12,766 bases of DNA from Piscirickettsiaceae bacterium (GTDB taxonomy: Bacteria; Pseudomonadota; Gammaproteobacteria; Nitrosococcales; Methylophagaceae): NCBI GenBank assembly GCA_030620285.1, contig JAUXFA010000009.1, positions 1 to 12,766 on the forward strand, written 5' to 3'. Under the pieces are notes generated by a model that was given only the letters and a program-made list of their open reading frames with translations, had not been told where the DNA came from and made no database searches. Position numbers and translations under genes: made by a program. Position 1 is the first letter of the stretch. Each line of letters opens with the position of its first letter. Positions 7,074-12,766 of this stretch are shown here, one piece after another.

Positions 7074-7991
7074 ATGAAACTACAACAATTAAAATATGTA
7101 CGAGAAATTGCCCGTCGAGGTTTAAGTGTCTCTGCTGCTGCCAACGCCTTACACGCTTCTCAACCGGGTGTTAGCAATCAAGTACAACAACTTGAAGATG
7201 AACTCGGTTTAAAAATATTTGAACGTCATGGTAAACGTTTAACCGGCCTAACACCGGTTGGTCGTTCTGTGGTTGAAATGGCAGATCGTGTCCTAATGGA
7301 TGTTGAAAATATTCGCCAGCTTGCTGCTGACAGTAAAGATGATCAGCTTGGCACATTATCCATTGGCACCACACATACTCAAGCACGTTACGCTTTACCT
7401 AAAGCTATCAAATCTTTTTCGCAACATTATCCCAATGTCCATCTCAATATGGTGCAAGGAACCCCCACTGAAATTGCCGAAATGGCAGCTACTGGTCGAG
7501 TTGATATCGCTATTGCCACCGAAGGTTTGGCTCAATTTGAATCACTCGCTATCTTGCCTTGTTATGATTGGAACCGATCTATTATTACTCCACCTAATCA
7601 TCCATTATTATTAGAGAAAAAACTAACACTTGAAGCAATTTCTCAATATCCTATTCTGACTTATGTAATGGGCTTCACCGGTCGCGCACAACAAGATCAA
7701 TCCTTTATTGAACGAGGTCTTGAACCCAATGTCGTCTTTACCGCCACTGATGCTGATGTCATTAAAACCTATATTGATTTAGATTTAGGCATTGGCATCA
7801 TCGCCAGCATGGCATTTGATGCCACTAAAGATTCACCTTTACAAGCCATGGATGCCAGCCATTTATTTAAACCCAGTACCACCCATCTTGGTATTAAACG
7901 TGGCAGTTATCTGCGTGGTTATAGTTATGCCTTTATTGAATATCTAGCACCACAACTCACCCGTAATATTGTCGAACAAGCAATTGCCTAA
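7074..7991 (+). CDS. cysB: LysR-type transcriptional regulator of sulfur assimilation, CysB
   Basis: This 305-residue LysR-family protein begins MKLQQLKYVREIARRGLSVS like E. coli CysB, with the winged helix-turn-helix at about 18-45 (SAAANALHASQPGVSNQVQQ). The effector domain keeps long CysB/Cbl identities: TTHTQARYALP (about 99-109), AIATEGL, PCYDWNRSI, TYVMGFTGRA and VFTATDADVIKTY. In the family the inducer is N-acetylserine/O-acetylserine, and CysB activates sulfate-uptake and reduction genes during sulfur limitation. It is shorter than E. coli CysB (324) and ends soon after LTRNIVEQAIA, lacking the last roughly 20 residues. Being divergent from the cys operon, it very likely controls it. 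Distinguishing CysB from the paralogue Cbl is not possible from this window alone, but the adjacent cys operon favours CysB. Confidence 0.92.
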   Translation: MKLQQLKYVREIARRGLSVSAAANALHASQPGVSNQVQQLEDELGLKIFERHGKRLTGLTPVGRSVVEMADRVLMDVENIRQLAADSKDDQLGTLSIGTTHTQARYALPKAIKSFSQHYPNVHLNMVQGTPTEIAEMAATGRVDIAIATEGLAQFESLAILPCYDWNRSIITPPNHPLLLEKKLTLEAISQYPILTYVMGFTGRAQQDQSFIERGLEPNVVFTATDADVIKTYIDLDLGIGIIASMAFDATKDSPLQAMDASHLFKPSTTHLGIKRGSYLRGYSYAFIEYLAPQLTRNIVEQAIA

Positions 7992-7996
7992 AAATT

Positions 7997-8344
7997 ATGA
8001 CTATTATCAAATCAATTACTCACTCAAAATCACTTTTGCAACAGATTTCTGGCCATCAGAAACTTGCTAATGACCCTGAACTCACCGACTTATTAAACTC
8101 ATTGTCAGTTGAATTGGAGACCATTACTCTAGCAGCATCTCAGCTACTAGAAGAACAGGCTTCAATCCAAGGTTCTGTAATATCAAACACCAAACCCAAA
8201 ATGAAGTCTGGCTGTTATATCTTTGCCGATCAAAAAGGCTTTTTCTGCCCCCACTGCTATGATAATACCGGTCATAAAATCCCAACAAAGCGAATGAATA
8301 GCAAGTTACGCGTCTGTCCTTCATGTCGGTCTAGCATTAGCTAA
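7997..8344 (+). CDS. Small zinc-ribbon protein of unknown function
   Basis: The ATG is 5 bases after the cysB stop, so it is probably co-transcribed; no Shine-Dalgarno sequence is visible. The 115-residue product has an N-terminal amphipathic helical part (about 9-58, rich in Leu, Ser and Glu) and a C-terminal four-cysteine zinc ribbon: FCPHC with C84/C87 and VCPSC with C107/C110. The segment before the ribbon (GCYIFADQKGFFCPHC) resembles the treble-clef/zinc-ribbon tails of assorted small bacterial proteins. I do not recognise a named family. A role as an accessory of CysB or in nucleic-acid binding is possible, but rests only on position and fold. Confidence 0.7.
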   Translation: MTIIKSITHSKSLLQQISGHQKLANDPELTDLLNSLSVELETITLAASQLLEEQASIQGSVISNTKPKMKSGCYIFADQKGFFCPHCYDNTGHKIPTKRMNSKLRVCPSCRSSIS

Positions 8345-8373
8345 TCCCCACACAAAACAAGGTGTTACTGGCA

Positions 8374-8402
8374 TTGATATGATCGATACCGCTAGCCATA
8401 AA
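8374..8402 (+). promoter_or_regulatory. Candidate sigma-70 promoter for the thiamine locus
   Basis: TTGATA (8374-8379, 5 of 6 to consensus), 17 bases, then CATAAA (8397-8402, 4 of 6). It would start transcription near 8409 and leave a leader of about 217 nt holding the whole TPP aptamer. In the 281-bp gap 8345-8625 the rest of the sequence before 8466 shows no further gene; a short GGTA/TACC hairpin at about 8413-8423 is the only other structure seen. Confidence 0.35.
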
Positions 8403-8465
8403 TATCATTTTAAGGTATATTACCCACTGATTTTTGCTGCTGCAGAAAAGCAATAGCACTATCAA

Positions 8466-8554
8466 GCCTAGGGGTGGCGGCATACCGCCTGAGATCTTCT
8501 GTAAAGAAGAAACCCTATGAACCTGATCCAGTTAATACTGGCGTAGGGACAGGC
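8466..8554 (+). promoter_or_regulatory. TPP riboswitch (THI element) aptamer
   Basis: The conserved TPP aptamer blocks are present in order. GGGGTG (8471-8476) is followed by a GGCGG-cata-CCGCC hairpin and the invariant CTGAGA (8489-8494). Next come an extra TCTTCT-gtaa-AGAAGA hairpin, the ACCC block (8512-8515) with TGAACCTGATC, and GTTAATACTGGCGTAGGGA (8531-8549). P1 can close as GCCT (8466-8469) with AGGC (8551-8554). It binds thiamine pyrophosphate and controls the receptor gene directly downstream. Confidence 0.97.
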
Positions 8555-8593
8555 CGAGATACACTCATTTGTAAACCAAATAAACGTTATCCC

Positions 8594-8620
8594 CCTGTCC
8601 TTTTTGATACTTAAAAAGGA
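8594..8620 (+). promoter_or_regulatory. Riboswitch expression platform: SD-sequestering hairpin and anti-sequestor
   Basis: TCCTTTTT (8598-8605) pairs perfectly with AAAAAGGA (8613-8620) around a 7-base loop, and a G-U and a U-A pair extend the stem outward. The 3' arm contains the AAGGA ribosome binding site, 5 bases before the ATG at 8626. The alternative partner is CCTGTCC (8594-8600), which pairs perfectly with GGACAGG (8547-8553), the 3' edge of the aptamer including P1. The two folds exclude each other, giving a translation-off state with TPP bound. Confidence 0.8.
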
Positions 8621-8625
8621 TACAC

Positions 8626-10716
8626 ATGAAATTTAAAGTTTTATCTACTGCTATCGCAGTATCACTTTCTAGCACTGCCTTTGCTGAAACAACAGAAATT
8701 GACTTGCCATCCATGGTGGTTAGTGCTGATTTTAGACCTAGCCTTGCCCAACAAACCCCCATCAGTTTGACCACTATTGATAGTGATCTTATTGAGTCAC
8801 GTGGTGCTCAACATATTGAAGATATTCTCAACCTAGCACCTAATGTCAATATATCTAGTGGTGCCTCTCGCGGCCAATATTTCCAAATTCGCGGCATCGG
8901 TGAACGTAGTCAATTTACAGCACCAATTAATCCTTCTGTCGGTTTGATTATTGATGGCATTGATTTTAGTCGTACTGGTGGTGCTGCAACCTTATTTGAT
9001 ATTGAACAAGTAGAAATCCTACGTGGCCCCCAAGGCACTCGTTATGGTACTAATGCTCTTGCAGGTGTCATTACTATGCAAAGCAAACAACCTTCTGATG
9101 AATTAGAGATTCATATTGAAACCGGCATAGCAGAATACAATACTCATAACCTAGGCATTGCCGTTGGCGGCCCATTGGTAGACGATAAATTATTAGGTCG
9201 ATTTTCTATTCACACACATCAATCTGATGGTTATATTGATAATGAATTTCTTAACCGTGACAATACCCAAGATCGTGATGAAATCACTGCCCGAGGCCAG
9301 CTAAAATGGTTGGCCAGTGATGATTTAACCGTTGATTTAAATATCCTTCACCTCAATATTGACAATGGTTATGATGCTTTCACCTTCGATAATAGTCGCA
9401 ACACCTTGACCGATGAACCTGGTCAAGATAAACAACGGACCAATGCTTTTTCATTAAAAACAGATTGGCGTGCGAGTGATGCTGTTCAATTGCAATCGAC
9501 TATCAGCTATGTCAAATCCGATATTGTTTATAGTTATGATGCTGACTGGCGTAATGTTCCTTTTAATGCACCGCTTATTCCAGCCTTTTCCTACAATGGT
9601 TTTGAAGAATTTAAACGTAAGCGTGAAAACTACTCGGTAGAGTTACGAGCTTTATCAAATGAAAACGGTTGGATCTTCAATAACTCTACTGAATGGGCTG
9701 TCGGTTTATATTATTTAGAACAGGATGAAGATCTGAATCAAAACTCAGACTTTGGCGTTTTTGGTGTCACCTTGCTTGGCAATGAATACAACACTAAAAA
9801 TACAGCTATTTTTGGTCAATTAGATACCCATCTTGATGATAAACTCACTTTAGTTTCAGGCCTCCGTATTGAATATTTTGAAGCCGATTATCAAGATTCA
9901 AATGCCCTTGAGATTGATACCGACGAAGCACTCTTTGGTGGCAAACTCGGTTTGAACTATCAAGCAAGTGATGATCAATTACTTTATACCTCACTATCGC
10001 GTGGCTATAAATCAGGAGGCGTCAACACGGATGCCAGTATCACCCCTAACCAGCGTGATTTTGATACCGAATATCTCTGGAGTCTTGAAGCAGGTATCAA
10101 ATCATCATGGCTTGATGGTGGTCTTAATACTAATATCGCCGTATTCTATGCCTTGCGCCGAGATGCTCAAGTAAAAAGCTCGCTACAAGTTGGCCCAGCA
10201 TTTATTGATTTTCAAGCGAATGCTGCTAAAGGTAAAAATATTGGTATTGAAGCTGATATAGACTGGTCAGTTAATGATCAATGGCGAATGTTTGCTGCCG
10301 TTGGTTTATTAGATGCGACCTTTGATACATATGATAATCCAGACTTACTTGCCAATGGCATTAAGATTAATGGTCGCAGACAAGCCCATGCCCCTGCTTA
10401 TCAATTTAACATCGGCAGTGAATTTTACTTCGCCCAAAACTGGACATTTAAAGCCAATATAGAAGGCAAAGATGAATTCTATTTCTCGAATAGCCACAAT
10501 GATAAATCAAGCTCTTATGCCTTAGTTAATTCCAGCATAGACTATCAAAATGGCGATTGGAAAGTAACACTTTGGGGCAAAAATATATTTGATAAAGAGT
10601 ATGCCACTCGTGGTTTCTTCTTTGGTAATGATCCCGTTATCGGCTATGCAGATCGTAATTACACCCAAAAAGGCGATCCACGCATTATCGGACTTTCTGT
10701 TAGCTACGACTATTAA
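8626..10716 (+). CDS. TonB-dependent outer-membrane receptor under TPP-riboswitch control, probable thiamine uptake
   Basis: This 696-residue receptor has a Sec signal peptide, residues 1-20, with cleavage after AFA. A TonB-box-like segment, EIDLPSMVVSA (about 24-34), follows. The plug domain (about 40-155) carries IRGIGERSQF and VEILRGPQGTRYGTNALAGV, the usual plug signatures. The rest is a 22-strand-type barrel with alternating Tyr/Phe/Trp strands, TonB-receptor motifs such as LYTSLSRGYKSGG and NIFDKEY, and a terminal aromatic residue (SVSYDY) as needed for BAM insertion. It would import thiamine or a phosphorylated form using TonB energy. Substrate evidence is contextual: a TPP aptamer in its leader, and a thiamine-binding-fold protein and PnuT downstream. 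It corresponds to the receptor class called Omr1 in comparative genomics of thiamine regulons. Barrel sequence alone does not reveal the ligand. Confidence 0.9.
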   Translation: MKFKVLSTAIAVSLSSTAFAETTEIDLPSMVVSADFRPSLAQQTPISLTTIDSDLIESRGAQHIEDILNLAPNVNISSGASRGQYFQIRGIGERSQFTAPINPSVGLIIDGIDFSRTGGAATLFDIEQVEILRGPQGTRYGTNALAGVITMQSKQPSDELEIHIETGIAEYNTHNLGIAVGGPLVDDKLLGRFSIHTHQSDGYIDNEFLNRDNTQDRDEITARGQLKWLASDDLTVDLNILHLNIDNGYDAFTFDNSRNTLTDEPGQDKQRTNAFSLKTDWRASDAVQLQSTISYVKSDIVYSYDADWRNVPFNAPLIPAFSYNGFEEFKRKRENYSVELRALSNENGWIFNNSTEWAVGLYYLEQDEDLNQNSDFGVFGVTLLGNEYNTKNTAIFGQLDTHLDDKLTLVSGLRIEYFEADYQDSNALEIDTDEALFGGKLGLNYQASDDQLLYTSLSRGYKSGGVNTDASITPNQRDFDTEYLWSLEAGIKSSWLDGGLNTNIAVFYALRRDAQVKSSLQVGPAFIDFQANAAKGKNIGIEADIDWSVNDQWRMFAAVGLLDATFDTYDNPDLLANGIKINGRRQAHAPAYQFNIGSEFYFAQNWTFKANIEGKDEFYFSNSHNDKSSSYALVNSSIDYQNGDWKVTLWGKNIFDKEYATRGFFFGNDPVIGYADRNYTQKGDPRIIGLSVSYDY

Positions 10717-10728
10717 GTGTTATTTTAA

Positions 10729-10754
10729 AGGGGCTTTAACGACCCCTCTTTTTT
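10729..10754 (+). terminator. Weak intrinsic terminator or attenuator after the receptor gene
   Basis: AGGGG (10729-10733) pairs with CCCCT (10743-10747) around a 9-base loop, followed by C and six T (10749-10754). It begins 13 bases after the receptor stop. With only a 5-bp stem it may allow read-through and lower expression of the two downstream genes relative to the receptor. Confidence 0.6.
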
Positions 10755-10769
10755 ATAAGGATTTAATCG

Positions 10770-11027
10770 ATGAGAGTTTCTCTTGATATCAGTTTCTACC
10801 CACTCAAAGATGATTATGTCACTCCTATTTTGGCATTTATCGAACGCATCAGTGACAATCCAAAACTTAACATAGTCCGTAATAGCCTCAGCACACAAGT
10901 GTTTGGCGAATACCATGATGTAATGGATGCGGTAGGGGATGAAATTGAAAGTGTGTTTTCATTGCTACCCGAAAGTGTCTTTGTGATGAAATTAGTCGGT
11001 ATGGATCGCGAACATATTGTTGATTAA
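10770..11027 (+). CDS. Small thiamine-binding-fold protein (YkoF/MTH1187 type)
   Basis: This 85-residue soluble protein has no signal peptide. It begins MRVSLDISFYPLKDDYVTPI and contains NSLSTQVFGEYHDVMDAV (about 38-55), the signature of the Thiamine_BP (YkoF/MTH1187) family. These are ferredoxin-like domains that bind thiamine or hydroxymethylpyrimidine. B. subtilis YkoF has two such domains in one chain; here there is a single domain, as in MTH1187, so oligomerisation is likely. AAGG (10757-10760) lies 9 bases before the ATG. The stop overlaps the pnuT start (TAATG), indicating coupled translation. A cytoplasmic thiamine-holding or delivery role for PnuT is inference. Confidence 0.87.
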   Translation: MRVSLDISFYPLKDDYVTPILAFIERISDNPKLNIVRNSLSTQVFGEYHDVMDAVGDEIESVFSLLPESVFVMKLVGMDREHIVD

Positions 11028-11638
11028 TGACCGACTCGCTATTCACCTTAATTATTAATGGATTTTTAGCTCTATCAGGCTGGGAAGTATCTGCTTCCCT
11101 ACTTGGTATTGCTTATGTCATTCTTGCTGCTCGCGAATCACAATGGTGCTGGCCATTAGCTTTTGTCAGTACATTGATTTACACCGTATTATTTTGGGAA
11201 GGCCAACTTCCCATGCAAGCCTTGCTCAATTTTTATTATATGGGCATGGCGATCTACGGCTATTTATTATGGCGAAAACACGGCGATAATGAAGATGACT
11301 TACCTATCTCTAGTTGGTCATGGTCAAAGCAATTTTTATTCTTAATCATCGGCGCCGTATTAACCATTGCAACTGCCCGTTATTTAGAAGCTATCAATGT
11401 CTCACAAAACCCATATCTTGATGCTGGTGTCACCGTATTCTCGGTAATGAATACCCTATTAATGGCCAAAAAAGTCATACAAAATTGGCTATATTGGGTA
11501 GTGATCGATGCTGCCGCTATTGTGCTCTACGCTCAAAATGGCTATTACGCCACTATCGTAATGTACAGCGTATATCTTATCTTAGCGGTAGTTGGTTATA
11601 TCAGTTGGCGAAAGCTCTACCATCAAGAAACCGTTTAA
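11027..11638 (+). CDS. pnuT: PnuC-family permease, probable thiamine transporter PnuT
   Basis: This 203-residue inner-membrane protein has about seven hydrophobic segments in the PnuC arrangement. LGIAYVILAARESQWCWPLAFVS (about 25-47), the segment YTVLFWEGQLPMQALLNFYYMGMAIYGYLLW and the later NWLYWVVIDAAAIVLYAQNGYYATIVMYSVY are typical of the family. PnuC proteins take up nicotinamide riboside; the PnuT branch, often controlled by TPP riboswitches, takes up thiamine by facilitated diffusion. Intracellular phosphorylation then traps the thiamine. The choice of PnuT rests mainly on context: the same locus as a TPP-riboswitch receptor and a thiamine-binding protein, with a TAATG overlap. It is the last gene of the thiamine unit. 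Confidence 0.92.
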   Translation: MTDSLFTLIINGFLALSGWEVSASLLGIAYVILAARESQWCWPLAFVSTLIYTVLFWEGQLPMQALLNFYYMGMAIYGYLLWRKHGDNEDDLPISSWSWSKQFLFLIIGAVLTIATARYLEAINVSQNPYLDAGVTVFSVMNTLLMAKKVIQNWLYWVVIDAAAIVLYAQNGYYATIVMYSVYLILAVVGYISWRKLYHQETV

Positions 11639-11666
11639 AAAGAGAATCCAATATCTCAGTCTTTTT
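11637..11666 (+). terminator. Possible weak terminator of the thiamine operon
   Basis: AAAAAGA (11637-11643) can pair with TCTTTTT (11660-11666), the latter ending in a T-run, with GAGA/TCTC alternatives inside. The stem is A-T rich, so efficiency is doubtful. A second hairpin, ACCCAGA (11717-11723) with TCTGGGT (11732-11738), lies further on but has no T-run. Confidence 0.35.
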
Positions 11667-11765
11667 GATAAAGCTTAGCCATTGCTAGATTGAGGGTATC
11701 AGCTTAATATGAGAAGACCCAGAATCAATACTCTGGGTAATTAATAAGTTAGGTTTATATAAACA

Positions 11766-12101
11766 ATGGGAATAGCTCTTATCTCTCTAGGTCTTTTTCT
11801 TTGGTTTGCTTTAGCATTCAATGGAAGCGTGGGTGAACAATTTGTAAATTATTCATTTTTTACTAGTGCACTTCTTATGGTTATCTCTGGTGCAATTAAA
11901 ATCATAAAATCAAAATCTGAGTTATCCCGTTATATTTGTATTGTTGCTTTATTTTGTTATCTTCCAATGATTTGGCAACGGTTTAATTTTCAATTTGGTA
12001 CAGACTGGGGTGGTTTTTACTTTGACATAGCGATTGTTACTTTTATGATTATTTTTATAATAACTAATAAAGTGCTCAAGAGGACTCCCATAAAACAATG
12101 A
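11766..12101 (+). CDS. Hypothetical four-helix membrane protein
   Basis: This 111-residue hydrophobic protein was not recognised. Four likely membrane helices lie at about residues 2-18, 28-47, 55-71 and 84-103, with short charged loops (IKSKSELSR between helices 2 and 3) and a basic C-terminus (KVLKRTPIKQ). The loop QRFNFQFGTDWGGFYFD before helix 4 is aromatic-rich. The ribosome binding site is poor (AGG 12 bases upstream) and base composition is visibly more AT-rich than the neighbouring pnuT gene, so it may be a recent addition. It sits 127 bp after pnuT and converges on the kinase-like gene with a 20-bp gap. Membership in the thiamine operon is uncertain. Confidence 0.55.
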   Translation: MGIALISLGLFLWFALAFNGSVGEQFVNYSFFTSALLMVISGAIKIIKSKSELSRYICIVALFCYLPMIWQRFNFQFGTDWGGFYFDIAIVTFMIIFIITNKVLKRTPIKQ

Positions 12102-12121
12102 ACAAATACACATTGAAGCCA

Positions 12122-12766
12122 TTACCACTGATATCGAGTATTCATCCATCTCTCAATATTTTTCTCACCCAGCACATTCATCATAAATAATAATAAACGA
12201 TACGGTTTTCTGACTTGGGTAAGATCAGGAAATGCATGTATTTGTTGGTAGTGTTGTGCAAACAACTTAGCTTGCTGCTCAGTGAGCAGATATTCAAGCA
12301 GCACCAATTCCAACTCTCTTGGCCCAACTACAAAAGCATCCAAATCAATCAATGCGGTTAATTTGCCATCTTGTTGTAAAAACTGATCCCAACGAAGATC
12401 AAGCATAATCAGTACAAATTCATCGGGTGTACAATTTTTAGCTTGTGCCAATGCCTCATTTAATAATTCATCAGGAATAGCGATTTCCTGCTTTTCAGCT
12501 AACTGTTTCAATGTGTCTTGTAATCGTAATGGCCATTGTTGAGCATCCAAATCAATGTGCCCAATACGCCCCCAATCTGATTGTTTCGATTGGTGTAGTT
12601 TTGCGATATGTTCGGCAAGAATAATGACCATTCCATCATCAACTGCATCTGTTTCAACCATCACGCCTGACAATTCTTGTACCGCAATAAATGCGGGTGA
12701 ACTTTCTGCTTGATCCTGATTTTCCGTCCGTGGGGAACTTCCGTTCATCCTGAGCTTGTCGAAGGA
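12122..12766 (-). CDS. Aminoglycoside-phosphotransferase-like (kinase-fold) protein, degenerate, 5' end beyond or at window edge
   Basis: The frame is open from the TAA at 12124-12122 to the window edge (214 residues); the first ATG is at 12748, giving 208. Numbered from that M, QELSG (25-29) and LAEHIAKLHQ (44-53) match the start of the APH C-lobe. MLDLRWDQFL (115-124) occupies the place of the HGDxxxxN catalytic loop and IDLDAFVVGPREL (134-146) the metal-binding segment. The loop is altered: His and Gly are Met and Leu, and Asn is Gln (D117, Q122). About 80-90 residues of N-lobe are missing if translation starts at 12748, so the gene probably continues outside the window or is truncated. 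The ATG itself lies in a REP-like repeat (12741-12766). The substrate is unknown; thiamine kinase ThiK belongs to this fold, but the gene is convergent to the thiamine locus, so that link is speculative. Confidence 0.6.
   Translation of the reverse strand, partial: SFDKLRMNGSSPRTENQDQAESSPAFIAVQELSGVMVETDAVDDGMVIILAEHIAKLHQSKQSDWGRIGHIDLDAQQWPLRLQDTLKQLAEKQEIAIPDELLNEALAQAKNCTPDEFVLIMLDLRWDQFLQQDGKLTALIDLDAFVVGPRELELVLLEYLLTEQQAKLFAQHYQQIHAFPDLTQVRKPYRLLLFMMNVLGEKNIERWMNTRYQW
12741..12766. repeat. REP-like intergenic-type repeat unit, cut by the window edge
   Basis: The sequence CCGTTCATCCTGAGCTTG and its continuation TCGAAGGA matches a short dispersed palindromic repeat seen in many proteobacterial genomes. 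TCCT (12748-12751) pairs with AGGA (12763-12766) over an 11-base loop, and the stem would extend beyond the edge if the partner half continues. On the minus strand it is read in frame as SFDKLRMNG at the 5' end of the kinase-like gene. Confidence 0.6.

Noticed and set aside
7300..7614. 104-residue frame within cysB on the same strand
   Set aside because: Out-of-frame shadow of a strongly conserved LysR effector domain.
8547..8605. GGACAGG...CCTGTCC followed by five T as an intrinsic terminator of the riboswitch
   Set aside because: The loop would be 40 bases, and because the stem competes with P1 the logic would give read-through with TPP bound, the reverse of normal TPP control. The SD-sequestor just downstream explains the same bases better.
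11717..11738. ACCCAGA/TCTGGGT hairpin as a strong terminator after pnuT
   Set aside because: No T-run follows on either strand.
12122..12766. Naming the kinase-like gene thiK because of the neighbouring thiamine genes
   Set aside because: It is on the opposite strand, convergent, outside the riboswitch unit, and its catalytic loop differs from ThiK.

Overview
This is an AT-rich, densely coding stretch of a gammaproteobacterial chromosome. That placement rests on the E. coli-like CysD, CysN and CysB, a FliA-type promoter, a classical TPP riboswitch and an outer-membrane TonB-dependent receptor. It encodes a [4Fe-4S] APS reductase instead of a PAPS reductase, which is common in marine and environmental gammaproteobacteria. 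I cannot name the genus. No phage, transposase, CRISPR array, tRNA or rRNA is visible.

Layout. (1) 1-357, minus: start of a Tat-exported, CopA-type multicopper oxidase, cut by the window edge. (2) 481-1427, plus: a membrane-anchored DUF3465 protein whose stop overlaps the start of a family-6 uracil/hypoxanthine-DNA glycosylase. (3) 1451-2696: a perfect 14-bp hairpin, a probable sigma-28 promoter overlapping it, and a soluble chemoreceptor with a C-terminal CZB zinc-binding domain. (4) 2725-6957, minus: a compact sulfate-assimilation operon in the order TSUP-family permease, TusA-like protein, cysH, cysD, a possible 39-codon ORF, cysN and an intrinsic terminator. A LysR-type regulator (cysB) is divergent at 7074-7991, with a 31-bp inverted repeat between the two promoters, and is followed closely by a small zinc-ribbon protein. 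(5) 8374-11638, plus: a thiamine-uptake locus with a TPP riboswitch, a TonB-dependent receptor, a small thiamine-binding-fold protein and a PnuT-type permease. (6) 11766-12766: an unknown four-helix membrane protein and, convergent to it, a degenerate aminoglycoside-phosphotransferase-like protein whose 5' part runs through a REP-like repeat at the window edge.

How it works together. In the sulfur block, sulfate would be imported (permease), activated to APS (CysDN) and reduced directly to sulfite (CysH). The absence of cysC fits the APS-type CysH. CysB would control the block from the shared intergenic region. In the thiamine block, the receptor would move thiamine or a derivative across the outer membrane and PnuT across the inner membrane, while the small binding protein may bind it in the cytoplasm. 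The riboswitch leader has a readable expression platform: one hairpin hides the Shine-Dalgarno sequence, and an alternative pairing with the 3' side of the aptamer frees it. This predicts translation off when TPP is high.

Most notable points: the complete OFF/ON folding logic of the TPP leader; the cysD-cysN gap filled exactly by a small ORF with TAATG overlaps at both ends; the sigma-28 promoter for a cytoplasmic zinc chemoreceptor; the CPLH (not CPxP) TusA-like protein; and the repeat read in frame in the kinase-like gene.
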